From Methylobacterium sp. BTF04 (GTDB taxonomy: Bacteria; Pseudomonadota; Alphaproteobacteria; Rhizobiales; Beijerinckiaceae), in contig NZ_JAAHTB010000022.1 of NCBI RefSeq assembly GCF_010692745.1, positions 1 to 64,000 of the forward strand: DNA of 64,000 bases, written 5' to 3'. Under the pieces are notes generated by a model. The model did no database searches. It was given only the letters and a program-made list of their open reading frames with translations, and was not told the origin of the DNA. Below, one piece after another: positions 56,905 through 64,000 of this stretch. A program made the translations under genes and the position numbers. Numbering within the stretch: the first letter of the stretch is position 1; each line of letters starts with the position of its first letter.

Positions 56905-57324
56905 TCAGGGCTCCATGCGGATCAGGCTACGCCGCAGGATCTCGAACAGGACGGCCGTCGACCAGCCGAACAGCAGGATACCGTTCATGGCGGCGAACGG
57001 TCCGAGGAGACGCCAACGCTCCACCGGCATGATGTCGCCGTAGCCCAGCGTCGTGTAGTTCACGAAGGCAAAGTACAGGAGATCGGATCCGACCGGGGCG
57101 ACGGCCAATACCTTGTAGGTCAAGGCCCAGACCGTGACTTCCAGGGTATGGGCCGCCATCAGGACGCATAAGGCCGAGGACATGATCCAGGCGAGCAGGA
57201 CGCTGCTGTACCGGCGGATGCCGGCATGGGACCGGGCGACCCTGAGGACGATCGCCATCATGAAGGAGTGGATCGTGATGCAGCAGACGCTGGCCCCCGC
57301 CCCGACCGCCAATTGAACCAACAT
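56905..57324 (-). CDS. Small potassium channel protein
   Basis: A 139-residue membrane protein with three hydrophobic helices (about 8-28, 43-63 and 108-128) and the potassium selectivity filter TTLGYGD (91-97). The pore helix precedes it (LLYFAFVNY). This is the Ion_trans_2 fold. There is no cytosolic RCK domain, so gating is unclear. The ATG giving MLVQLAVGAG has GGAGG upstream; the open frame starts 24 codons earlier with basic residues that do not look native. Confidence 0.82.
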   Translation of the reverse strand: MLVQLAVGAGASVCCITIHSFMMAIVLRVARSHAGIRRYSSVLLAWIMSSALCVLMAAHTLEVTVWALTYKVLAVAPVGSDLLYFAFVNYTTLGYGDIMPVERWRLLGPFAAMNGILLFGWSTAVLFEILRRSLIRMEP

Positions 57325-57439
57325 CGCCACCCTCCGCCCCCAGTGCCGCCTGCGCACCGGCCGGCGACCACTCCCGACGCACGCGGGTCGGAACACCGGC
57401 CAGGCGACGTGCTCGAAGCATCGCCCGGCTTTCCGTGTC

Positions 57440-57817
57440 TCAAAGGGCCGGAATCGTCCGGATGATCTGGCGGGTACCGGTGATGGTCAGGTCGTTGTCG
57501 ACCTGACGCAGGTGCGGAACCGGGACGCCGATCTCCCCGCCTCCGAGCCAGCGTCGACGGGCGACGATCGCGATCAGCGTGTTGCCGTCCGGTGAAACCC
57601 GGACGTCCTGCACGCGGCCCACGACCAGGCGATGATCGGCATAGAGCCAGCGTCCGCGCAGCGTCGGGACGAGGGAGGCCGCGTTGCCATGCATGCGTGA
57701 ATCCGCCCGGTCCAACAGGTGGGAGCGGGGTTCCTGTGCGCCCGCCGGACCGGCGAGCGTCAGGGCAGTCATGATGGTGGTGCTGATGCAGACCCGGTGG
57801 CGCAGATGTCTCGGCAT
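57440..57817 (-). CDS. Secreted PRC-barrel-like protein
   Basis: A 125-residue exported protein: signal peptide MPRHLRHRVCISTTIMTALT with cleavage near GAQ, then a region with GRWLYADHRLVVGRVQDVRV and SPDGNTLIAIVARRRWLGGG, a beta-barrel pattern like PRC domains. It starts after the RND permease gene on the same strand. The frame remains open far upstream, but there it only reads the permease gene out of phase. GGCAGGGAG precedes the ATG. Confidence 0.6.
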   Translation of the reverse strand: MPRHLRHRVCISTTIMTALTLAGPAGAQEPRSHLLDRADSRMHGNAASLVPTLRGRWLYADHRLVVGRVQDVRVSPDGNTLIAIVARRRWLGGGEIGVPVPHLRQVDNDLTITGTRQIIRTIPAL

Positions 57818-57972
57818 CGCCCGCTCCCTGCCGCTTTCCAACCGACCGTGCCGGGTTCCCCCTGCCCCGGTTCGAAGCAGGCCTCGTCGAGCCCGGTGCG
57901 CTCCGGCGTCTACGCCGCGATGGTCTCCATCATCGACCGTCCTCCCGGTGCGCCTCTGGCTCCGATGAGCAC

Positions 57973-60900
57973 TCACTCGGCCGGGAGGTGCCCTGGCGTT
58001 CCGGCGGGTCCCGCCGGCTGCGGGGCTGGCCGCCCACCCTTGCCCGCCATGAGCTTCCAGGCCCGCTCGCGCAGGCTCTGGAACAGCACGTAGAGGGGCG
58101 GGATCACGAAGATGCCGAGGAACGATGCGGCGATCATGCCGCCGAAGACCGGCGTTCCGACGTTGCGCCGGGCCAGTTGCGAGGCGCCGGTGGCGACCAC
58201 GAGGGGCAGAAGTCCGAGGATGAACGCGAACGACGTCATCATCACCGGCCGGAAGCGCAGGCGGGCGCCCTCGGTGGCCGCCTCCTGCAGAGGAACGCCC
58301 TTGTCCCGCTGCTCCTTGGCGAACTCGACGATGAGGATGCCGTTCTTGGCGGCCAGGCCGATGAGCACGATCATGCCGATCTGCGCGTAGAGATCGAGGG
58401 TGAGATTGGCGTACGCCATGGCGGCATAGGCCCCGACGATTCCCACCGTGACCGACAGCAGCACCGGAACCGGGATGGTCCAGCTCTCGTAGAGCCCGAC
58501 CAGGAACAGGAACGCGAACAGGACCGCGAAACCCAGGATGATGGCCGTCTTGCCCTCCGCCCGTTTCTCCTGGAACGCCGTATCGGTCCATTCGCCGCCA
58601 AAGCCCGGCGGCAGGGTGCGGGCGGCGACGGCCTCCATGGCGGCGAGCGCCTGGCCCGACGAGATTCCGGCGGCGGGCGACCCCTGGATCGTGACGGCGC
58701 GCAGGTTGTTGTAGCGGATCAGCGAGGGCGGCCCGACGATGATCTTGACCTCCGCCAGCGAGCGCAACGGCACCATCTGGCCGTCCTTGTTGCGCACGTT
58801 GATCCGGTAGATGTCCTCGATGTTGGTCCGGTCCGCCGCCTCGGCCTGGACCTGCACCTGCCAGGTGCGGCCGAACAGGTTGATGTCGTTGACGTAGAAA
58901 CCGCCGAGCGAGGTCTGGAGCGCCTGGAACAGGGCGCTCAGGGACACGCCGAGGACCTGCACCTTGTCGCGGTCGATATCGAGGTAGACCGACGGGTTCG
59001 TCGCCGAGAAGGTGCTGAACACCCGGTTGAGCCGCGGGTCCTCGTTGGCCGACACCACCAGGCCGCGCAGGACCTGGGCGAGTTCCTTCGGATCGCCGCC
59101 GCGCAGATCCTGCAGCACGTAGCTGAAGCCGCCGCCGGTACCGAGGCCGATGATCGGCGGGGGCGCGAGCGGGACCACGGTCCCGCCGGGCACCTCGCGG
59201 AACCGCTGGCCGAGGCGCGCGATGAGGGCGCCGGCCCCATCCGCGGCGGCCTTGCGCTCTTCGAACGGCTTCAGGGTCACCACCAGGAAGGCCGCATTGC
59301 CCTGGGAGTAGTTGTCGATGAAGTTGAGACCGATCACCGCGGTGGTGTCGGCGACCGCATGCTCCTCGCGCAGGATGGCCTCGGCGCGGGCCACGACCTC
59401 GGAGGTGCGTCCGACCGAGGCGCCTTCGGGCAATTGCACGACGACGAAGAACGCGCCCTGGTCGTCCTCCGGCAGGAAGCCGGTGGGCGTGATCTTCGCG
59501 AGTTCGATCGTGCCGTAGGCCGCAGCGCCCGCGAGGACGAGGCCGACTAGCGAGAGGCGCACGATGCGGGCGACAGCGGCACCGTAGCCGTCGCGGACCC
59601 GATCGATGGAGCGCATCACGAAGCCCATGATGCCCCGGCGCGGACCATGATGGGGGCGCAGCAGCACCCCGCACAAAGCCGGCGACAGGGTCAGCGCGTT
59701 GATCGCCGAGATGAACATCGAGACCGCCACGGTGACGGCGAACTGGCGGAAGAGCTCGCCCGAGATGCCGGGGACGAAGGCCACCGGCACGAAGACCGAG
59801 AGCAGCACCAGGGTGATGGCGATGATCGGCGCCGTGATTTCGGCCATCGCCCGCTTGGTGGCCTCCTGGGGCGTTAGTTCCGGGTGCTCCTCCATCACGC
59901 GCTCGACGTTCTCGACCACCACGATAGCGTCGTCGACCACGATCCCGATGGCGAGCACCAGGGCGAGCAGCGAGACCGAATTCGCCGAGTAGCCGACGGC
60001 CTTGAGGGCGATGAAGGTGCCGATCAGGCTCACCGGTACGGCGAGCGTCGGGATCAACGTGGCGCGCAGGCTGCCGAGGAACAGGAACACGACGATGACC
60101 ACGAGCACAAAGGCCTCGACCAGGGTCTTCTGGACCTCGTGGACGGTCTCGGTGATGAAGGCGGTGGGATCGTAGGTCACCTTCCAGGCAAGGCCCTCGG
60201 GAAAGGTCTTGGCCAGCTCGCCGACCTGTTTCTCCACCGCCTTGAGGGTCGAGAGCGCGTTGGCGCCGGGCGACTGGTAGATCGCGATGACGGTGGCCGG
60301 GCTGCCATTGAGCCGGGTCTCGCGGTCGAGATTGGCCGCGCCGAGATCGATCCGGGCGACCTCGCCGAGGCGCAGCACCGACCCGTCGGGGTTGGTGCGC
60401 AGGACGATGTTGCGGAACTGCTCGGCGGAGGTGAGGCGCCCCTGGGTTTGGATGCTGAGCTGGAGCTGCTGGTCGTCCGAGATCGGACGGGCGCCGATCC
60501 GGCCCACGGGTGCCTGGACGTTCTGGGCCTGGATCGCCGCGATGACGTCGCCCGTGGTCAGGTTGAGGCCGGTCAGCTGGTCGGTGCGCACCCAGGCCCG
60601 CATCGCGTAGTCCTGCGGTCCCCACAGGGTCGCGTCGCCGACGCCGGGGGTACTCTTGATCCGGTCGAGCAGATTGATTGTCACGTAGTTCGAGATGAAC
60701 AGCGGGTCCTGCGTCGCCTTGGGCGAATAGATCGCCAGCACGCCGAGAAGCGCGGAGGACTTCTTCTTGACGGTGACGCCCTGCTTGCGGACATCCTCGG
60801 GCAGCTTGGCGAGGGCGATCTGGACGCGGTTGTTGACGTTGACCGCGTTGATGTCGGGATCGGTCCCGAGCTCGAACGAGCCGGTGAGCGTGTAGCTGCC

Positions 60901-61158
60901 GTCGTTGCCGCTGACGCTCTTCATGTAGATCATCTTGTCGACGCCCACGACCTGCGACTCGATGGGCTGGGCGACGGTGGATTCCACCACGTCGGCGGCG
61001 GCTCCGGGATAGGTGGTGGTCACCGAGACCTGGGGCGGCACGATATCGGGGTACTGCGCCACCGGGATTGTGAACAGCGCCAGCGCGCCCGCGATCGAGA
61101 TGACGATGGCGATGACCACTGCGAGCCGAGGTCGGTCGACGAAGATGGCGGAGAACAT
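57973..61158 (-). CDS. RND multidrug efflux permease (HAE1, AcrB/MexF type)
   Basis: An inner-membrane proton/drug antiporter of 1061 residues. It begins [20 protein letters not shown] with the Ala/Ile-rich first helix and carries [23 protein letters not shown], the proton-relay pair Asp409-Asp410 in [28 protein letters not shown] and the second-half [18 protein letters not shown]. Two large periplasmic loops are in place. The length is normal. It starts four bases after the adaptor gene and forms a tripartite pump with it and an unlinked outer-membrane channel. Confidence 0.95.
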   Translation of the reverse strand: MFSAIFVDRPRLAVVIAIVISIAGALALFTIPVAQYPDIVPPQVSVTTTYPGAAADVVESTVAQPIESQVVGVDKMIYMKSVSGNDGSYTLTGSFELGTDPDINAVNVNNRVQIALAKLPEDVRKQGVTVKKKSSALLGVLAIYSPKATQDPLFISNYVTINLLDRIKSTPGVGDATLWGPQDYAMRAWVRTDQLTGLNLTTGDVIAAIQAQNVQAPVGRIGARPISDDQQLQLSIQTQGRLTSAEQFRNIVLRTNPDGSVLRLGEVARIDLGAANLDRETRLNGSPATVIAIYQSPGANALSTLKAVEKQVGELAKTFPEGLAWKVTYDPTAFITETVHEVQKTLVEAFVLVVIVVFLFLGSLRATLIPTLAVPVSLIGTFIALKAVGYSANSVSLLALVLAIGIVVDDAIVVVENVERVMEEHPELTPQEATKRAMAEITAPIIAITLVLLSVFVPVAFVPGISGELFRQFAVTVAVSMFISAINALTLSPALCGVLLRPHHGPRRGIMGFVMRSIDRVRDGYGAAVARIVRLSLVGLVLAGAAAYGTIELAKITPTGFLPEDDQGAFFVVVQLPEGASVGRTSEVVARAEAILREEHAVADTTAVIGLNFIDNYSQGNAAFLVVTLKPFEERKAAADGAGALIARLGQRFREVPGGTVVPLAPPPIIGLGTGGGFSYVLQDLRGGDPKELAQVLRGLVVSANEDPRLNRVFSTFSATNPSVYLDIDRDKVQVLGVSLSALFQALQTSLGGFYVNDINLFGRTWQVQVQAEAADRTNIEDIYRINVRNKDGQMVPLRSLAEVKIIVGPPSLIRYNNLRAVTIQGSPAAGISSGQALAAMEAVAARTLPPGFGGEWTDTAFQEKRAEGKTAIILGFAVLFAFLFLVGLYESWTIPVPVLLSVTVGIVGAYAAMAYANLTLDLYAQIGMIVLIGLAAKNGILIVEFAKEQRDKGVPLQEAATEGARLRFRPVMMTSFAFILGLLPLVVATGASQLARRNVGTPVFGGMIAASFLGIFVIPPLYVLFQSLRERAWKLMAGKGGRPAPQPAGPAGTPGHLPAE

Positions 61159-61162
61159 CGGC

Positions 61163-62281
61163 CTAGATCCTGCTCGCCGACGGGCTGACCGGCGTGGCTT
61201 GAACCAGGATTCCGGGCCGAACCCGCTGCAATCCGTCGACGATGACGAGTTCGCCGCCCGAGAGCCCCTCCGTGATGACCGCATCCGTGCCGCCACCGCC
61301 GGGTCCCGGCTTGACCCGCCGCGTCACCGCACGCCCGTCCTCCACGACGAAAACGTAGACGCCGCCCTGGTCGGCGATGAGGGCCGATTGCGGCACGACG
61401 ACCTTCTGCTCCGGCTGCCCGGTCTGGAGGTCGACCCGCACGAGCTGCCCGTCGCGCAGCGCGCCCGTCGGGTTCGGCATCGTCGCCCGCACCACCACCG
61501 TATCGGTGGCGCGGTCGACGCTGACATTGACGAAGTCGATCTGCCCGAGCTCTCCGTAGGTGGAGCCATCCGAGAAGCGGATCCGCACCGCGATCTTGCT
61601 GCGGTCGGGGCGTTCTCCGGTCTGCTCGTAGCGCAGGAACTCGCGTTGGCTCACCGGGAAGGTGAGATACATCGGATCCTGGCTGACGATGGACGTCAGG
61701 ACGCCGCTATCGGGCCCGACCACGTTACCCTTCGTCACGCTGGTGCGGCCGATCCGGCCGGCGATCGGTGCGAAGATCTGGGTGTAGCCGAGATTGATCC
61801 GCGCGGTCTGGAGGCTTGCCTCGTCGCCCGTGACGGCGCCCTTCGCCTGGTCCAGGCCGGCGCGCGCCTGGTCGCGAGCCACGAGCGTTCCGGAATTGCG
61901 GTCGACCAGCTCCTGCGCCCGCTGCAATTGGATGACGGCCAGGGTGTAGGCGGCCTTGGTGCGCTCGAGGGCGCCCTCGGCCTGCTTCACCGCCGCTTCG
62001 AACAGGTCGCGCTCGATCCGGTAGAGCGGTGCCCCCTCCTTGATCGTCGCGCCCTCCTTGAACAGGACGGCATCGAGGAAGCCGGTGATGCGCGCGCGGA
62101 CTTCGACGCGACCGACCGCTTCGATGCGGCCGACGAAATCGAGCGTCTGGTCGATGGCTTTGCGCTGGGCGTTGACCGTCCCCACCGGGACCGCCGCGGG
62201 CGCGGCCGGCTGGGCCTGAGCGGAGAGGCCGAGCCCGACGACCAGAAATAGGCCACACACCCCAGCAGGACCGCGGACCAT
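61163..62281 (-). CDS. RND efflux periplasmic adaptor protein
   Basis: A 372-residue membrane-fusion protein: signal-like N-terminus ([20 protein letters not shown]), lipoyl halves ([20 protein letters not shown] and the later [20 protein letters not shown]), an alpha-hairpin between them (about 95-155), then beta-barrel and membrane-proximal domains ([14 protein letters not shown]). It links the RND permease to an outer-membrane exit duct. No OprM/TolC-type gene follows. GAGAGGGA lies before the ATG. A regulator of the TetR type is not adjacent; the nearest is an XRE protein 293 bases upstream. Confidence 0.93.
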   Translation of the reverse strand: MVRGPAGVCGLFLVVGLGLSAQAQPAAPAAVPVGTVNAQRKAIDQTLDFVGRIEAVGRVEVRARITGFLDAVLFKEGATIKEGAPLYRIERDLFEAAVKQAEGALERTKAAYTLAVIQLQRAQELVDRNSGTLVARDQARAGLDQAKGAVTGDEASLQTARINLGYTQIFAPIAGRIGRTSVTKGNVVGPDSGVLTSIVSQDPMYLTFPVSQREFLRYEQTGERPDRSKIAVRIRFSDGSTYGELGQIDFVNVSVDRATDTVVVRATMPNPTGALRDGQLVRVDLQTGQPEQKVVVPQSALIADQGGVYVFVVEDGRAVTRRVKPGPGGGGTDAVITEGLSGGELVIVDGLQRVRPGILVQATPVSPSASRI

Positions 62282-62573
62282 GGTCGTCCCTCTCCTCGTC
62301 GCGGCCACCGGATACAGCCGCCGCCAGCGCTATCGTGGCAGTTCCGGCACAGGCGGGCTTGATCGGACGGGACGCAGGCGGGCCAAGATCGTGATCAGGG
62401 CGTCAGGGTCTCGACGGGTCGATAACCACCCGATCCGACGGTCGGAATCCCGGGTCTACGATGGCGCGGTGGGAAACGCGTGAGTTGGGTCGCCGGAATT
62501 CCGACAGTTCCGCGGCTCGGCCGATGGGGATCTCCGGATGCGTCAGGCCGCGCATCGGGGCATGCTGCGCGGC

Positions 62574-63074
62574 CTATAACGGCCAGCGCCAGCCCGTGCT
62601 GAAGGATTGCTCGCCCGAGACGGTCCTGCGCCAGCGGGTCGACGCCGACCCTTCCCTCTCCGAACCCGGCGACAATCCCCCCGAACTCGGCGGCGACCGG
62701 CGCATCCGTCGCATGGTCGCAAGAGCCGAGACGGTCTCGCACCCCGGCGCGTCGGGTGCCGGCATCGGTTCGCTCGCGCGCTCGGAGTGGATTCCGCCGG
62801 CAGGCTGCGAACCGCTCGCCGGTTTCGAACCAGCCGGGGGCCTCTCTCCGTCCGAACGGTCAGATCCGGCCGTTACGCTGCCGTCGGTGCCGAACTCTGC
62901 GCCCAACTCTTCGAGCGCCTGTCGCAACACGATCACGGTCAATTTCTGAACATGACCGCCTTTCTCTGCGCGCCGTACAGTGCTCGCGTTCACCCCCGCC
63001 ACCGTGCTCAACCGATCAATGGTCAAGCCCAGAAGCATGCGCGCTCGCAGAATCTGATTGTCGGTGGGTGACAT
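62574..63074 (-). CDS. XRE-type helix-turn-helix protein with disordered tail
   Basis: A 166-residue protein. Residues 1-65 form an XRE fold (SPTDNQILRARMLLGLTIDR, LSTVAGVNASTVRRAEKGGH, VIVLRQALEELGAEFGTDGS). The remaining 100 residues are Ser/Gly/Pro/Arg-rich and likely disordered. It may be an abnormal C-terminal extension, since shorter homologues usually stop soon after this point. It lies upstream of the RND genes on the same strand, so a regulatory link is possible. Confidence 0.6.
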   Translation of the reverse strand: MSPTDNQILRARMLLGLTIDRLSTVAGVNASTVRRAEKGGHVQKLTVIVLRQALEELGAEFGTDGSVTAGSDRSDGERPPAGSKPASGSQPAGGIHSERASEPMPAPDAPGCETVSALATMRRMRRSPPSSGGLSPGSEREGSASTRWRRTVSGEQSFSTGWRWPL

Positions 63075-63153
63075 GATGATCTGATGCGTGTTCGCGTGGA
63101 CAATCGGTCTTCCCGTGAGGGAGGCTCCCCCGCATTGGACCAGCTGGAAGAAT

Positions 63154-63179
63154 GGGTCTCATCGCTCTGGATGAGACCC
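63154..63179. terminator. 10-bp perfect hairpin after the tautomerase fragment
   Basis: GGGTCTCATC, loop GCTCTG, GATGAGACCC. It lies 18 bases beyond the stop codon of the short tautomerase fragment, on its strand. The position suggests a terminator, though without a T-tract. Confidence 0.5.
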
Positions 63180-63197
63180 CGTCGCCGTGCCGTCCGG

Positions 63198-63344
63198 CTA
63201 CGGCATGTGGTCGATGGTGCTCAGGGTGCGGTGACCCGCACGACCACCGAACGCTGTGAGCATCGCGTCGTGGGCGGCGTCGCGCAGGCTCTCGAGCTCG
63301 GAAACCGTGTGGCCTTCCAGGATGTCGATGCGCATCGGCGGCAT
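63198..63344 (-). pseudogene. Truncated tautomerase paralogue
   Basis: A 48-residue frame starting MPPMRIDILEGHTVSELESL, continuing RDAAHDAMLTAFGGRAGH and ending IDHMP. It aligns residue by residue with the first ~45 residues of the 129-residue tautomerase near 44 kb ([20 protein letters not shown]; the catalytic Pro is kept) and then stops at TAG. The downstream DNA does not continue the homology. It is thus a decayed copy or a real mini-tautomerase: some family members are only about 60 residues, but this one is shorter. Confidence 0.65.
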
Positions 63345-64000
63345 AGTCTTGTCCTCGTGTGGGGTGACGTCGGCGGATGCGCCGCGTCGTGGTCGATCGA
63401 TCGACGAAGCCGGGTTCGATCATGCGAGACCGGCGAGGGGACCGTCCTGGCGGCAGCATCCAGGGCGATGGTCTAGGGTCTTGTTTTGCCTCTGGTATTC
63501 CTCAGTAATCGAACTCGCTTCCGGGTCTAATCCTCAGCCGGGGTGGCGGGGCGGCACGACGCTTTCGACCGGCTGCGCGGCGGCCGTGACAGTCAGCGGC
63601 GCCGTGTGGTGTGCAAGCGCAGGAAACTCTCCGAGTACTCCGGCAAGGACAGCCCCCCGCACGACGCGTCCGGTCTGCGGGATTGCGAAAGCCTGACTGG
63701 GGGGGCATCGCCAGATGCATCGCGTCTCGACCTGTCTCGTGGTGTTTGCTGTCGGTTCTGATCCGTTTGTCGGATAAGGCGCGAAAAGCGTTACTTCCAG
63801 GAACGAGATTTTTTCTGGCGGCGGCAGATTAAGAACTTCTGGGCTCCGTCACGTGCCGGCGGCGGTGCGGTCCGAGCGGTGGCGGCCAGCCCGTTGGCGG
63901 CAGCGAACGCCATCGCGACGTATCCGGCGGAGAGGCCATCGTCCTTTCGGCCATGCGACAGGCGCGACGATCGACCAGGTCAGCCACCGGCCATGAGGCA
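63345..64000. other. Right-hand end, no convincing gene
   Basis: About 650 bases with no frame I can support. Open frames here have arginine- and serine-heavy random composition. There is a modest A+T-rich patch with GAGATTTTTTCTGG near 63.8 kb. Nothing resembling an RNA gene or repeat is evident. Confidence 0.4.

Noticed and set aside
57818-60625. Long open frame continuing upstream of the PRC-barrel-like gene on the minus strand
   Set aside because: It reads the RND permease gene in another phase on the same strand; the product is Arg/Pro/Gly-rich without domains. Only the last 125 residues are gene-like.
57988-61188. Long plus-strand frames across the RND permease
   Set aside because: Antisense to a complete 1061-residue permease; the products are His/Asp/Arg-rich low-complexity strings.
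63502-63832. Overlapping 70-residue frames at the right end
   Set aside because: Composition is random-looking (Arg, Ser, Cys), with no ribosome site or motif in any of them.

Overview
The window reads as a chromosomal segment of a G+C-rich alphaproteobacterium of the order Hyphomicrobiales (Rhizobiales), most likely a Methylobacterium or Methylorubrum relative. This is an inference from codon and protein style, an imuAB cassette preceded by a GAAC-N7-GAAC LexA box (the alphaproteobacterial SOS box), MmcB, a BA14K-type protein and many small secreted proteins. I saw no rRNA, insertion sequence, CRISPR array or prophage. There is one tRNA gene, tRNA-Lys(CTT).

Layout. 1-5.9 kb: the tail of an unknown gene, a FlaG-like protein, molybdate ABC genes modB-modC without modA, prmA and an M24B aminopeptidase. 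6.1-10.3 kb: an ScsB/DsbD-type membrane thiol reductase, a secreted single-cysteine redoxin and an MFS exporter. 10.4-12.9 kb: an accessory stretch of orphan genes, a lower-G+C segment between direct repeats, and the first copy of a dispersed MITE-like repeat. 12.9-20.4 kb: three tiny disordered proteins, cysK, a META-domain protein, an XRE regulator, a GT2 glycosyltransferase, an M50 protease and small proteins. 20.6-22.7 kb: a TPP riboswitch and thiC. 23.3-25.7 kb: the SOS-controlled imuA-imuB mutagenesis genes. 25.9-34.8 kb: a collagen-like secreted protein, a TerB-DnaJ protein, a CitE-like lyase coupled to dut, an SDR, an MFS drug exporter, a hydrolase, a beta-hydroxyacid dehydrogenase and mmcB. 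34.9-39.9 kb: a cobalamin-type binding protein, DedA, pdxY, PhzF and NUDIX-like proteins, a lipoprotein and an SRPBCC protein. 40.1-42.1 kb: a leucine attenuator, leuA and tRNA-Lys. 42.7-47.7 kb: a D-amino-acid dehydrogenase, a tautomerase, a class III aminotransferase and a divergent MocR regulator. 48.8-53.3 kb: a glycine-rich protein, a secreted phospholipase A2-like protein and the aspT-asdA aspartate decarboxylation pair. 54.1-63.4 kb: an AraC regulator, a TAXI-type receptor, a two-helix potassium channel, an RND efflux pair, an XRE regulator and a truncated tautomerase copy.

How the genes fit together. AspT and AsdA form an aspartate-in, alanine-out decarboxylation cycle. DadA, the tautomerase, the class III aminotransferase and MocR form an amino-acid catabolic cluster. 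ImuAB and MmcB are both damage-response genes. leuA (leader peptide plus terminator) and thiC (riboswitch) have visible RNA-level control. The most noteworthy items are the leuA attenuator, the perfect LexA box, the three-copy terminal-inverted-repeat element, the direct repeats around the low-G+C membrane gene, the collagen-like and phospholipase-like secreted proteins, and the truncated tautomerase paralogue.
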